A DNA stretch of 64,000 nt, from assembly GCF_003651225.1 (NCBI RefSeq), contig NZ_RCDB01000002.1, forward strand, positions 682,001 to 746,000, read 5' to 3'. The DNA comes from Microbacterium telephonicum (GTDB taxonomy: Bacteria; Actinomycetota; Actinomycetes; Actinomycetales; Microbacteriaceae). The notes beneath the pieces were generated by a model. It made no database searches. It was not told the DNA's origin and saw nothing but the letters and a program-made list of their open reading frames with translations. Of this stretch, positions 48,984 through 58,271 are shown in pieces. How positions within the stretch are numbered: position 1 is the stretch's first letter; every line of letters starts with the position of its first letter. The position numbers were made by a program, and so were the translations under genes.

Positions 48984-50331
48984 CACGCCACCCGTCCTTC
49001 CACGTCTGCGCGCCCGCCAGCTGGATCGCCTCGCCGGCGAGCACGACGCTGCCGGCGATCACGACGGCCCTGCGGTCGGCGGCAGCCGCCCAGGCGCGCG
49101 CGGCCTCGGCCGCCTCGTCGAGGTCGCCGTGCACCGTGACGGGGGTGCCGTGCTCCTCCACGAGGTCGGCGATGCGGTCGGCGGACTCGGCGCGATCGGA
49201 CTGCAGCTGCGTCGCGAAGACGTGCGTCGCGGTGCCGGCGAGTTCGGCGACGATGCCGTCGGCATCCTTGTCGGCGAAGACGCCGAGCACGAGCCCCCAC
49301 TCGTCGAAGTCGAACGACTCCCGCAGGGCGGCCGCGAGCGACCGCGCACCGTGCGGGTTGTGGGCCGCGTCGACGAGCACGGTCGGCGCGACGCCGAGCA
49401 GCTGCAGGCGTCCGGGCGAGGTCACCTGCGCGAGCCCTTCGGCGACGACGTCGGGCGCGAGCGCCTGCGCTCCCCCGCCGATGAGGGCCTCGACGGCCGC
49501 GATCGCGAGGGCGGCGTTGTGACCCTGGTGCGCGCCGTACAGCGGCAGGTAGAGGTCGTCGTACGTGCCCGCGAGCCCCCGCACGCTGAGCTGCTGGCCG
49601 CCCACCGCGAGGCGCTGGGCCGTCACCGCGAAGCCGTCCGGCTCGACGGCGAGGGTCGCGTGCCGCGCGGATGCCGCATCCCGCAGCGCCGCGAGGGCGT
49701 CGGGGTGCTGCCGCGCCGAGACGGCGATCGCACCGTCCTTGACGATCCCCGCCTTGACCGCGGCGATCTCGGCGATCGTCTCGCCGAGCCGGTCGGCGTG
49801 GTCGATGTCGATCGGGGCGAACACCGCGACGTCGCCGTCGGCGGTGTTCGTGGAATCCCACGCTCCGCCCATGCCGACCTCGATCACGGCGACGTCGACG
49901 GGCGCGTCGGCGAACGCGACGAAGGCGAGCACGGTGAGCAGCTCGAAGAACGTGAGCGGCTCGTCGCCGGCGGCCTCCAGCTCGCCGTCGACGAGGCCGA
50001 CGAACGGCTCGATCTCCTCCCACGCCGCGCTCACGGCGGCGTCGTCGATCGGCTCGCCGTCGATAATGATCCGCTCGGTGAACCGCTCCAGGTGAGGGCT
50101 CGTGAACAGTCCGGTGCGCAGACCGTGGGCGCGCACGATCGACTCGGCGAGGCGGCTCGTCGACGTCTTCCCGTTGGTCCCGGTCACATGGATCACACGG
50201 TAGGTGCGCTGCGGGTCGTCGAGGTACTCCAGCAGGCGCGCGGTGCGCTCCTTGCGGGGCTGCACCCAGCGCTCGCCGGCGCGGGCCAGGAGTGCGTCGT
50301 AGACGGCGTCGGCGCGACTGCGGTCGCTCAT
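48976..50331 (-). CDS. folC: Folylpolyglutamate/dihydrofolate synthase
   Basis: A 451-aa ligase adding glutamate to folates and joining dihydropteroate to glutamate. P-loop 'GTNGKTSTS' lies at about 49-57, and 'MGGAWDSTN' and '[10 protein letters not shown]' mark the Mur-ligase-like fold. ATG at 50331 overlaps the ileS stop as ATGA. The next gene, DUF4233, overlaps its stop. Together with ndk it forms the conserved ileS-folC-DUF4233-ndk operon, so it is likely under T-box control through ileS. Confidence 0.96.
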   Translation of the reverse strand: MSDRSRADAVYDALLARAGERWVQPRKERTARLLEYLDDPQRTYRVIHVTGTNGKTSTSRLAESIVRAHGLRTGLFTSPHLERFTERIIIDGEPIDDAAVSAAWEEIEPFVGLVDGELEAAGDEPLTFFELLTVLAFVAFADAPVDVAVIEVGMGGAWDSTNTADGDVAVFAPIDIDHADRLGETIAEIAAVKAGIVKDGAIAVSARQHPDALAALRDAASARHATLAVEPDGFAVTAQRLAVGGQQLSVRGLAGTYDDLYLPLYGAHQGHNAALAIAAVEALIGGGAQALAPDVVAEGLAQVTSPGRLQLLGVAPTVLVDAAHNPHGARSLAAALRESFDFDEWGLVLGVFADKDADGIVAELAGTATHVFATQLQSDRAESADRIADLVEEHGTPVTVHGDLDEAAEAARAWAAAADRRAVVIAGSVVLAGEAIQLAGAQTWKDGWRDE

Positions 50332-53300
50332 ACGGCACCCCCGGCGATCACGTTGCCGTCGATCGTCACGACGATCGGCGACTTGTCGGTGCCGAGCGCG
50401 CGCGCCCCCGAGCGGAACACGCCGTCGCCGGGCGAGGAGACCTCGTCGACGAGCGCGTCGAGGTCGTCGGTGGCCTGCACCGCGAACGCGACCGCGAGGG
50501 TCTCCTCCGCGATCAGCGACCCGTGCGCCTCGATGGCCGCGGCGACCGCGGGGGTCACGTTGAGCGCGAGCACGATGCGGTCGCCCACCTCGAGCCCGGC
50601 GCTGCGACGCGCTTCCTGCACGACGCGGATGGCGTCGCGGGCGAGCCCTTCGGCCTCGAGCTCGGGCGTCGTCGCGGTGTCCAGCAGCAGGAAGCCGCCG
50701 CCGGACAGCAGCGCGATCGCGGTGCCCTCGGCGACCCCGCCCGCCTCGAGCGTGAGGTCGTACTCGCCCGGCTCGAGGGCGATGCCGTCGACGACCACGA
50801 CCCCGTCGGTCTCGGTCCACAGACCTGCCTTGGCGCCGGCGATCACGTGCTGCACCTGCTTGCCGAGGCGCGGGCCCGCGGCGCGCGCGTTGACGGCGAG
50901 GCGCTGGCTGATGCCGTACTGCTCGGCGAGGCCCTCGGTCGACTCGACGAGGCTCACGCGCTTGACGTTGAGCTCGTCGGCGATGATCGCCTCGAACTGC
51001 GCGAGCGCGGCCGCATCCGGCACCGCCACGGTCAGCTGCGGCAACGGCAGGCGCACGCGCTTGCCCTCCTTCTTGCGCAGCGCGTTGGCGACGCTGGACA
51101 CCTCGCGGACGGCATCCATCGCCGTGCGGATGTCGGTGGCGGCGGGGAACGCTCCCGCGTCGGGCCAGTCGGTCAGGTGCACGCTGCGCCCACCGGTGAG
51201 ACCCTGCCAGATCCGCTCGCCCACCAGCGGGATGAGGGGCGCGGCGACGCGGGTGAGCGTCTCGAGCACGGTGTAGAGCGTGTCGAACGCCTCGGTGGAT
51301 GCCGGGTCGTCGGTGACGTTGCCCCAGAACCGGTCGCGGGAGCGGCGGATGTACCAGTTGGTCAACGCCTCGGCGAAGTCGCGGAGCTTGGCCGCGGCCG
51401 TCGTCGAGTCCAGCGCCTCGAGGTCGGCGGCGACGCCGCGCACGAGATCGCCGGTGAGGGCGAGGATGTACCGGTCGAGCACGTTCGTCGAGTCGGTGCG
51501 CCACCGCGCGGTGTAGCCCGCGCAGCCCGCTCCGCCCGCCGCGTTGGCGTACGTCGAGAAGAAGTACCACGCGCTCCACAGCGGCAACAGGAACTCCCGC
51601 ACGCCCGCGCGGATGCCCTCCTCCGTGACGATGAGGTTGCCGCCGCGCAGCACCGACGAGGCCATGAGGAACCAGCGCATCGCGTCGGAACCGTCGCGGT
51701 CGAACACCTCGCTGACATCGGGGTAGTTGCGCAGCGACTTCGACATCTTCTGCCCGTCGCTGCCGAGCACGATGCCGTGACAGGCGACACCGGCGAACGC
51801 CGGCCGGTCGAAGAGCGCGCCGGAGAGCACGTGCATCACGTAGAACCAGCCACGGGTTTGCCCGATGTACTCGACGATGAAGTCGGCGGGCGCGTGCGAG
51901 TCGAACCACTCCCGGTTCTCGAACGGGTAGTGCACCTGGGCGTACGGCATCGATCCGGAGTCGAACCACACGTCGAAGACGTCCTCGATGCGGCGCATCG
52001 TGGAGCGCCCCGTCGGGTCGTCCGGGTTCGGCCGCGTGAGGTCGTCGATGTAGGGCCGGTGGAGGTCGACCTCGCCGGCGTCGTTCACGGGGAGGCGGCC
52101 GAAGTCGCGCTCGAGGTCGGCGAGCGACCCGTACACGTCGACGCGCGGGTATTCGGGGTCGTCGCTCTTCCACACCGGGATCGGCGAGCCCCAGAACCGG
52201 TTGCGGCTGATCGACCAGTCGCGCGCACCCTCGAGCCACTTGCCGAACTGCCCGTGCTTGACGTTCTCGGGCGCCCACGTGATCTGCTCGTTGAGCTCGA
52301 TCAGGCGGTCCTTGATCTGCGTCACACGCACGAACCAGCTCGAGACGGCCTTGTAGATGAGGGGGTTCCGGCAGCGCCAGCAGTGCGGATACGAGTGCTC
52401 GTAGCTGGCCTCGCGCAGCAGGCGCCCCTGCGCCTTCAACAGGCGGATGAGCGGACGGTTGGCGTCCATCCACAGCTCGCCGGCGACGTCGGTGGCCTGC
52501 GGCAGGAAGCGGCCGCCGTCGTCGAGGCTCATGATGAGCGGGATGCCGGCGGCCTCGGTGACGCGCTGGTCGTCCTCACCGTAGGCGGGGGCCTGGTGCA
52601 CGATGCCGGTGCCGTCGCTCGTGGTGACGTAGTCGTCGACGAGGATGCGCCACGAGGTGCCGGTGCCCCACGTGTCGGCATCCGCGTAGTAGTCGAACAG
52701 GCGGTCGTAGTGGACGTCGGCGAGCTCGGCGCCGACGACCGTGCGCTCCACGGCGGCCTGCGCCGCGGCGGCGTCGTCGTAGCCGAGCTCCTTCGCGTGG
52801 CCTCCCAGCAGTTCCGCCGCGAGCAGGTAGCGGTGCGCGGTCGCGCCCTCGGCGTCGCCGCCCGCGGGCACGTCGGCGGCGCCGTTCGGACCGCCCGGCA
52901 CGACGACGTAGGAGATGTCGGGCCCGACGGCGAGGGCGAGGTTGGTCGGCAGGGTCCACGGCGTCGTCGTCCACGCGAGCGCGCGCACTCCGGTGAGCCC
53001 GAGCGCCTCGGCCTTGGCCCCCACGAGCGGGAAGGTGACGGTCACCGACGGGTCCTGGCGCATCTTGTAGACGTCGTCGTCCATGCGCAGCTCGTGGTTG
53101 CTCAGCGGCGTCTCGTCGCGCCAGCAGTAGGGCAGCACGCGGTGGCCTTCGTAGGCCAGGCCCTTGTCCCACAGCTCCTTGAACGCCCACAGCACCGACT
53201 CCATGAACCCGGTGTCGAGCGTCTTGTAGCCGCGCTCGAAGTCGACCCAGCGCGCCTGTCGGGTGACGTAGTCCTCCCACTCGTGCGTGTAGGCCAGCAC

Positions 53301-53687
53301 CGACTCGCGGGCCTTCGCGTTGAACGCGTCGATGCCCATTTCGACGATCTCGCTCTTCTCGGTGAGACCGAGCTGCTTCATCGCCTCGAGCTCGGCGGGC
53401 AGGCCGTGCGTGTCCCATCCGAAGACGCGGTCGACCTTCTTGCCGCACATCGTCTGGAAACGCGGGAACAGGTCCTTCGCGTACCCGGTGAGCAGGTGGC
53501 CGTAGTGCGGCAGGCCGTTCGCGAACGGCGGCCCGTCGTAGAACACCCATTCCTCGGCGCCCTCGCGCTGCGCGATCGACGCGCGGAACGTGTCGTCCTG
53601 CTGCCAGAAGGCGAGGACGTCGCGCTCCACGTCGGGAAAGCGCGGGCTCGGGACCACGGGGCCGGTGTCGGTTCGGGGGTAGACCAT
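50328..53687 (-). CDS. ileS: Isoleucyl-tRNA synthetase
   Basis: A 1119-aa class I synthetase. HYGH replaces HIGH ('GLPHYGHLL'), '[10 protein letters not shown]' is the KMSKS region, and the CP1 editing domain and C-terminal anticodon domain are present. The long size and HYGH are features of the eukaryote-like IleS type, which is often less sensitive to mupirocin. GGAG lies 6 nt before the ATG. A T-box leader precedes it. folC overlaps the stop. Confidence 0.98.
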   Translation of the reverse strand: MVYPRTDTGPVVPSPRFPDVERDVLAFWQQDDTFRASIAQREGAEEWVFYDGPPFANGLPHYGHLLTGYAKDLFPRFQTMCGKKVDRVFGWDTHGLPAELEAMKQLGLTEKSEIVEMGIDAFNAKARESVLAYTHEWEDYVTRQARWVDFERGYKTLDTGFMESVLWAFKELWDKGLAYEGHRVLPYCWRDETPLSNHELRMDDDVYKMRQDPSVTVTFPLVGAKAEALGLTGVRALAWTTTPWTLPTNLALAVGPDISYVVVPGGPNGAADVPAGGDAEGATAHRYLLAAELLGGHAKELGYDDAAAAQAAVERTVVGAELADVHYDRLFDYYADADTWGTGTSWRILVDDYVTTSDGTGIVHQAPAYGEDDQRVTEAAGIPLIMSLDDGGRFLPQATDVAGELWMDANRPLIRLLKAQGRLLREASYEHSYPHCWRCRNPLIYKAVSSWFVRVTQIKDRLIELNEQITWAPENVKHGQFGKWLEGARDWSISRNRFWGSPIPVWKSDDPEYPRVDVYGSLADLERDFGRLPVNDAGEVDLHRPYIDDLTRPNPDDPTGRSTMRRIEDVFDVWFDSGSMPYAQVHYPFENREWFDSHAPADFIVEYIGQTRGWFYVMHVLSGALFDRPAFAGVACHGIVLGSDGQKMSKSLRNYPDVSEVFDRDGSDAMRWFLMASSVLRGGNLIVTEEGIRAGVREFLLPLWSAWYFFSTYANAAGGAGCAGYTARWRTDSTNVLDRYILALTGDLVRGVAADLEALDSTTAAAKLRDFAEALTNWYIRRSRDRFWGNVTDDPASTEAFDTLYTVLETLTRVAAPLIPLVGERIWQGLTGGRSVHLTDWPDAGAFPAATDIRTAMDAVREVSSVANALRKKEGKRVRLPLPQLTVAVPDAAALAQFEAIIADELNVKRVSLVESTEGLAEQYGISQRLAVNARAAGPRLGKQVQHVIAGAKAGLWTETDGVVVVDGIALEPGEYDLTLEAGGVAEGTAIALLSGGGFLLLDTATTPELEAEGLARDAIRVVQEARRSAGLEVGDRIVLALNVTPAVAAAIEAHGSLIAEETLAVAFAVQATDDLDALVDEVSSPGDGVFRSGARALGTDKSPIVVTIDGNVIAGGAV

Positions 53688-53895
53688 CTGTCACTCCAGC
53701 AGGTTGCGATGCTTCCTGCGAGGACGATCTGTCGACCGCGGTACCACCCCGCTTGCCGCCGCTCCCTCGTGAGGATCGACGGCCTCTCTCCTGCGGCTGT
53801 GACGGGCCTGCCCCGCTCGGTTCTAATGACCCCGGCGGACCGGGGCGTTCTTCCGAGAGCTCCCCGGTGATGGCCGGATCGACGCTGGATGCTCC
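53688..53895 (-). promoter_or_regulatory. T-box leader of ileS
   Basis: The conserved T-box GGTGGTACCGCGG lies at 53748-53736. A candidate specifier ATC (isoleucine, 53871-53869) sits in the upstream stem-loop region, followed by ACCGGGGAGC. Near the gene, a hairpin pairs GCAGG (53719-53715) with CCTGC (53703-53699) and extends via TCC to the GGAG of the ribosome site (53697-53694). This suggests sequestration of the ribosome site when tRNA-Ile is charged. Actinobacterial ileS T-boxes act on translation in known cases. The -10 box TATCAT lies at 53901-53896. Confidence 0.9.
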
Positions 53896-53910
53896 ATGAT
53901 ACCCGCGCCG

Positions 53911-53916
53911 TAGGCT
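53911..53916 (+). promoter_or_regulatory. -10 box for leaderless pentapeptide gene
   Basis: TAGGCT ends 7 nt before the ATG at 53924. The ileS -10 box on the other strand (53896-53901) is only 9 nt away, so the two promoters overlap. Confidence 0.6.
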
Positions 53917-53923
53917 GGCCGGT

Positions 53924-54583
53924 ATGCCCCGTCCCGCCTCCTCCCCGAAGCCGCCGCGCACCGTGGCGCCCGACATCCCCGCCGTCCTCGCGGAGGAGAC
54001 CGGGCTGCGCGCCCGCGCGGACGTGCAGGCGGCGCGACTCGGCTCGCTCGCCGGCGATGTGGATGCGGCGCACGCGCGTCTCGTGGAGGTGCGCGTCGAG
54101 ACCGCATCCGTCGACCGGTTCGACCTCACCGGCGCCACCCTCGTCGACGCCGTGGTGTCCGGCATCCGCGCGGTGGAGCTCGTCGCCCGCGACGGCGCCT
54201 GGCGCGAGAGCGTCGTCGCCGGCGGGCGCATCGCGACCCTCGACGCGGTGCGCGCGGAGTGGGACGGCGTCGCGCTGCGAGGCCTGCGCGTCGACTACCT
54301 CTCCCTCGCGTCGGCGCGGCTGAACGACGTCACGTTCACCGACTGCGAGATCGGCACGCTCGATCTGCCCGACGCACGGCTGACGCGCGTGCGGTTCGAG
54401 TCCACCCGCGTCGACGAGGTCGACACCCGCGAGCTGCGGTGCTCCGACGTCGACCTTCGGGGGCTGGAGGCCGTGTCGTTCACCGACCCGCGGGGGCTGC
54501 GCGGCGCGACGCTGGATCTGCGCCAGGCGGAACAGCATGCCGCCGCGTTCGCCGTCGCCTTCGGCGTCGACGTGCGCGGCTGA
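53924..54583 (+). CDS. Pentapeptide repeat-like protein
   Basis: A 219-aa protein. After about 45 residues come repeats of A(D/N)LxX form, degenerate in the middle ('FDLTGATLVDAVVSG', 'LSLASARLNDVTFTDCEIG', 'LDLPDARLTRVRFES'), which would fold into a right-handed beta helix. Bacterial relatives include gyrase-protecting DNA mimics, but most have unknown roles. It is monocistronic, leaderless and divergent from ileS, and converges on uppP with a 7-nt gap. Confidence 0.85.
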   Translation: MPRPASSPKPPRTVAPDIPAVLAEETGLRARADVQAARLGSLAGDVDAAHARLVEVRVETASVDRFDLTGATLVDAVVSGIRAVELVARDGAWRESVVAGGRIATLDAVRAEWDGVALRGLRVDYLSLASARLNDVTFTDCEIGTLDLPDARLTRVRFESTRVDEVDTRELRCSDVDLRGLEAVSFTDPRGLRGATLDLRQAEQHAAAFAVAFGVDVRG

Positions 54584-54590
54584 GCGCGGG

Positions 54591-55421
54591 TCAGTACGCC
54601 TGCAGCACGCCCATGCTCAGCAGCACGATGAGCGCGATGCCGAGCACGACCCGGTAGATCACGAACGGCAGGAAGCTGCCGCGCTTGAGGTACTGCATGA
54701 GGAACGCGATGACGGCCAGCCCCACGCCGAACGCGATCGCGGTGGCGACGGCGGTCTCGACCATCGTGAACACCGCCGAGCCCGGCTCCTTGATGGCGTG
54801 GTACAGCTCGTAGAAGCCGCTGCCGAAGACGGCGGGCACCGCGAGGAGGAACGCGACCTCGGCGGCGACGGGCCGCGTGTAGCCGAGTGCGAGCCCCATG
54901 GTCGTGGTCGCCCCCGAGCGTGACACGCCGGGGATGAGCGCCAGAGCCTGCGCGAAGCCCAGGGCCAGGCCGTGCTTGTAGGTGAGGTCTTCTTCGTTGC
55001 GCGTGCGGCGCCCGAGCGCGTCGGCGGCGCCGAGGATGAGGCCGAACACGATCAGCACGATCGCCACGAGCCAGAGGTTGCGGAACGTGTCGCGGATGAC
55101 GTCCTGGAAGAGGAAGCCCAGCACGCCGATGGGGATCGTGCCGATGATGACGATCCAGCCCATGCGCGCGTCGGGGTCGTTCCGCGGTACCGCGCCGGTA
55201 AGCGAGCGGAACCAGCGGCCGATGATGCGCACGATCTTCTTGAAGAAATACACGAGCACCGCGAGTTCCGTGCCGATCTGCGTGATCGCCGTGAACGTCG
55301 CGCCCGGGTCGGTCGCCGCGGGCAGGAACTCGCCGACGATACGCAGGTGCGCGCTCGACGAGATCGGCAGGAACTCGGTGAGTCCCTGGACGATCCCGAG
55401 GATGATGGCTTCGAACAGCAT
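54591..55421 (-). CDS. uppP: Undecaprenyl-diphosphatase (BacA family)
   Basis: A 276-aa polytopic membrane phosphatase recycling undecaprenyl diphosphate for peptidoglycan synthesis. The active-site regions are '[16 protein letters not shown]' and '[16 protein letters not shown]', with conserved Glu, Ser, His and Arg. The start at 55421 has GGAAGG 5 nt upstream. The longer open frame is a shadow of the M20 gene. It lies 32 nt downstream of the M20 peptidase gene on the same strand. Confidence 0.97.
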   Translation of the reverse strand: MLFEAIILGIVQGLTEFLPISSSAHLRIVGEFLPAATDPGATFTAITQIGTELAVLVYFFKKIVRIIGRWFRSLTGAVPRNDPDARMGWIVIIGTIPIGVLGFLFQDVIRDTFRNLWLVAIVLIVFGLILGAADALGRRTRNEEDLTYKHGLALGFAQALALIPGVSRSGATTTMGLALGYTRPVAAEVAFLLAVPAVFGSGFYELYHAIKEPGSAVFTMVETAVATAIAFGVGLAVIAFLMQYLKRGSFLPFVIYRVVLGIALIVLLSMGVLQAY

Positions 55422-55453
55422 GGCGGCCTTCCGGGCTCGGGTCGTGCGGGGCG

Positions 55454-56755
55454 TCAGTACGTGCGCAGCAGGTCGGTCAGCACGCGCTGCCCGAAGACGA
55501 GCGCGTCCAGCGGCACGCGCTCGTCCACCCCGTGGAACATACCGGTGAAGTCGAGTCCGTCGGGGAGGCGCAGCGGCGCGAACCCGTATCCGGCGATGCC
55601 GAGCTCGGCGAGGGCCTTGTTGTCGGTGCCGCCGCCCATGAGGTACGGCAGCACCGGCACGCCCGGGTCGTGACGGCCGAGGGCGCCGACCACGGCGTCG
55701 ACGAGGTCGCCGGCGAACGGCACCTCGAGGCCGATGTCGCGGTGGCTGATCTCGACGACGACGTCGTCTCCGACGATCCGCTGGATCTCGGCGAGCACCG
55801 CGTCTTCCTGGCCCGGCAGCGTGCGCACGTCGATCGTCGCGCTCGCCGCATCCGGGATGACGTTGTGCTTGTAGCCGGCGGTGAGCCCGGTAGGGTTGGT
55901 CGTCGTGCGGAACGTGGAGCGCAGGAATCCGGATGCCGGCCCGGTCGCCTCGGCGACGGCATCCGGGTCGGCGGCGTCGGCGCCGCACAGCGCCGCGAGC
56001 CCCGCGACGGTCTGACGCGTCGTGGCGGTCAGCTCGATCGGCCACTCGGTGCGGCCGAGGGCGGCGACGGCCTCGGCGAGGCGGGTGACGGCGTTGTCGG
56101 GGTGGAAGCGGCTGCCGTGCCCGGCGATGCCGCGGGCACGCAGCCGCAGCCACACGAGCGCCTTCTCCCCCACTTGCAGCAGGTAGGCCCGGCGGTCGCC
56201 GACGGGGATCGAGTAGCCGCCGACCTCGCTGACGGCCTCGGTCGCCCCGGCGAACCAGTGCGGCCGATCCCGGACGACGAGCTGAGACCCCTCCACGCCG
56301 CCGTTCTCCTCATCCGCGAAGAAGGCGACCACGATGTCACGCTCGGGCCGCTCGCCGGCGCGCAGCAGCTCGGCGACGGAGGCGAGGATCATGGCGTCCA
56401 TGTCCTTCATGTCGACGGCGCCGCGCCCCCACAGCAGCCCGTCGCGGATGACACCCTCGAACGGGTCGACCGACCAGTCCTCGGCGACGGCGGGGACCAC
56501 GTCGAGATGGCCGTGCAGCACGAGCGCGGGCTTGTCGGGGTTGCGCCCCGGGATGCGGGTCACGAGGTTCGTACGCCGCGGCACCGGCTCGTAGTACTCG
56601 ACCGGCAGTCCGAGCTCTTCGAGGTAGGCGCCGACGTACTCGGCCGCCTCGCGCTCGCCGCGGGAGCGCCCCTCGCCCCAGTTGGTGGTGTCGAACCGGA
56701 TGAGGTCGCGCGCGACGCGCACGACCTCGGGGTGGACGGAGGACTCGTCGGACAT
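55454..56755 (-). CDS. M20 family metallopeptidase
   Basis: A 433-aa cytoplasmic dipeptidase/carboxypeptidase-like enzyme. Zinc-binding motifs are '[11 protein letters not shown]' (His and Asp), '[11 protein letters not shown]' (bridging Asp), '[13 protein letters not shown]' (Glu-Glu) and a C-terminal His in the [10 protein letters not shown] region. A central dimerisation lid domain is present. The ATG at 56755 has no ribosome site. TACCGT ends 7 nt upstream, a weak leaderless candidate. The peptide substrate is unknown; acetylornithine deacetylase-type activity is an alternative. Confidence 0.9.
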   Translation of the reverse strand: MSDESSVHPEVVRVARDLIRFDTTNWGEGRSRGEREAAEYVGAYLEELGLPVEYYEPVPRRTNLVTRIPGRNPDKPALVLHGHLDVVPAVAEDWSVDPFEGVIRDGLLWGRGAVDMKDMDAMILASVAELLRAGERPERDIVVAFFADEENGGVEGSQLVVRDRPHWFAGATEAVSEVGGYSIPVGDRRAYLLQVGEKALVWLRLRARGIAGHGSRFHPDNAVTRLAEAVAALGRTEWPIELTATTRQTVAGLAALCGADAADPDAVAEATGPASGFLRSTFRTTTNPTGLTAGYKHNVIPDAASATIDVRTLPGQEDAVLAEIQRIVGDDVVVEISHRDIGLEVPFAGDLVDAVVGALGRHDPGVPVLPYLMGGGTDNKALAELGIAGYGFAPLRLPDGLDFTGMFHGVDERVPLDALVFGQRVLTDLLRTY

Positions 56756-56803
56756 GCCCTCAACGGTACCGGGGCGCCGCCGCAGCATCCGCCGGAGAAA
56801 CAG

Positions 56804-56831
56804 GAAAAGGGCCCCTGACGGGGCCCTTTTC
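56804..56831 (-). terminator. tRNA-Leu terminator
   Basis: GAAAAGGGCCCC (56804-56815) pairs with GGGGCCCTTTTC (56820-56831) over a 4-nt loop. On the minus strand the arm ends in TTTTC just after the tRNA 3' end. Confidence 0.9.
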
Positions 56832-56836
56832 TTCTG

Positions 56837-56921
56837 TGCGCGAGGGGGGACTTGAACCCCCACGCCCTATACGGGCACTAGCACCTCAAGCTAGCGCGTC
56901 TACCTATTCCGCCACCCGCGC
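56837..56921 (-). tRNA. tRNA-Leu(GAG)
   Basis: An 85-nt tRNA with acceptor arms GCGCGGG and CTCGCGC, discriminator A and no encoded CCA. Anticodon stem CTAGC/GCTAG encloses loop TTGAGGT with anticodon GAG (codon CTC). The long variable arm (GTGCCCGTATAGGGCGT) is typical of class II tRNA-Leu. A terminator follows. Confidence 0.97.
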
Positions 56922-57020
56922 AGGTGGTGTTTCCGGTTTCGCAACCGAGGATCGACGATACCACGTCCGCGCCGCAACCCCGAATCGGCGACGGGCGCCC
57001 GGGCGCGTCGCCGGACGGCG

Positions 57021-58115
57021 TCAGCCGAGCGACACGCCGAAGACGAGGCCGAGCACGTAGGTGACGGCGGCGGCGCCGAAGCCGATCGCCAGCTGACGCA
57101 GCCCGCGGCGCAGCGGCGGCGCCCCCGAGAGCAGCCCGACGGTGGCGCCGGTCCCCAGCAGCGAGAGGCCCACCAGCACGAGCGCGAGCAGCACGGCCGG
57201 CAGGCCCTGCAGGCCGAACAGCCACGGGAGCACCGGGATGATCGCGCCCGACGCGAAGAACAGGAAGCTGGAGCCGGCTGCCCCCAGGGCGCTGCCGACC
57301 GTCTCGTGGTCGCCGCGCTCGGCCTCGGGAAGCGCGTACGGCGTCGTGCGGTCGGACGCGCGGGCCTGGGCGACGACGGCGCGCGCCCGCTCCTCCGCCT
57401 GGGCGGCCGGAATCCCGCGCGTGCGGTAGACCAGCGCCAGCTCGTTCGCGTCGAGGTCGAGGTCGGGCAGGGCCGCGTCAGCGTAGTTGCTGGGTTCGGT
57501 CGCATCGAGCAGCTCGCGCTGCGAGCGCACCGAGACGTACTCCCCCGCACCCATCGACAGGGCGCCCGCCAGCAGGCCTGCCACACCGCTGAACAGCACG
57601 AACAGCGGGGCGACCCCGGTCGCGCCGATGCCCATCACGAGGGCGAGGTTGGAGACGAGCCCGTCATTGGCCCCGAACACCGCCGCCCGGAACGTGCCCG
57701 ACAGGCGCCGGCGCCCCCGGGCGGCGAGGCCCCGCACCACTTCGCGGTGCACCTTCTCGTCGGCCGCCATCCGCGCCGTCGCGTACGGTTCGTCGTCGTA
57801 CGGGGAGCGCCCCTCGGCGTTCTGGGCGAGGGCGAGCACGAAGATCGAGCCGAACCGGCGTGCCATCCAGCCGAGCACAGCCGAGCCGGCGCTCGCGCGC
57901 GGCAGGCGCGCCGGCTCCTCACCCAGCAGCTCGAGCCAGTGCGCCTCATGGCGCCCCTCCGCCTCGGCGAGCGCCAGCAGGATCTCCCGCTCCTCGCCGG
58001 AGCGGCGCGCGGCGAGCTGACGGTAGACGCGCGCCTCGGAGCGCTCGTCGACGAGGTACTGCGCCCAGCGACGCCGGTCGCGGCTCGTCGGCTCGGTGGG
58101 GGCGATGGCGATCAC
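57021..58115 (-). CDS. Ferritin-like domain fused to VIT1/CCC1-type transporter
   Basis: A 364-aa protein. Residues about 15-130 form a ferritin/rubrerythrin-like four-helix segment with Glu/His repeats ('EAEGRHEAHW', 'ADEKVHREVV') suited to di-iron binding. Residues about 140-360 form a VIT1/CCC1 vacuolar iron/manganese transporter with the usual 'GANDGLVSNLALVMG' and 'SMGAGEYVSVRSQRELL' motifs and four to five TM helices. The fusion suggests that captured Fe(II) or Mn(II) is passed to the exporter for detoxification. GTG start at 58115 has GGAG 7 nt upstream. The N-terminus to the cytoplasm is assumed. Confidence 0.9.
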   Translation of the reverse strand: MIAIAPTEPTSRDRRRWAQYLVDERSEARVYRQLAARRSGEEREILLALAEAEGRHEAHWLELLGEEPARLPRASAGSAVLGWMARRFGSIFVLALAQNAEGRSPYDDEPYATARMAADEKVHREVVRGLAARGRRRLSGTFRAAVFGANDGLVSNLALVMGIGATGVAPLFVLFSGVAGLLAGALSMGAGEYVSVRSQRELLDATEPSNYADAALPDLDLDANELALVYRTRGIPAAQAEERARAVVAQARASDRTTPYALPEAERGDHETVGSALGAAGSSFLFFASGAIIPVLPWLFGLQGLPAVLLALVLVGLSLLGTGATVGLLSGAPPLRRGLRQLAIGFGAAAVTYVLGLVFGVSLG

Positions 58116-58271
58116 GGCGATGCTCCTGCGGCGGGGTTCGGGGGACGTCTTACGGTATCCGCGCGCCGCGCCGCGGACGGCCCAGATGCCGGAATTGCCA
58201 GCATTTCGGGATTCCGAACCGCCCCGCGCGGCGACGACGGGCGCGAGGCCTCCCGCGCGGGCGGACGCGGG

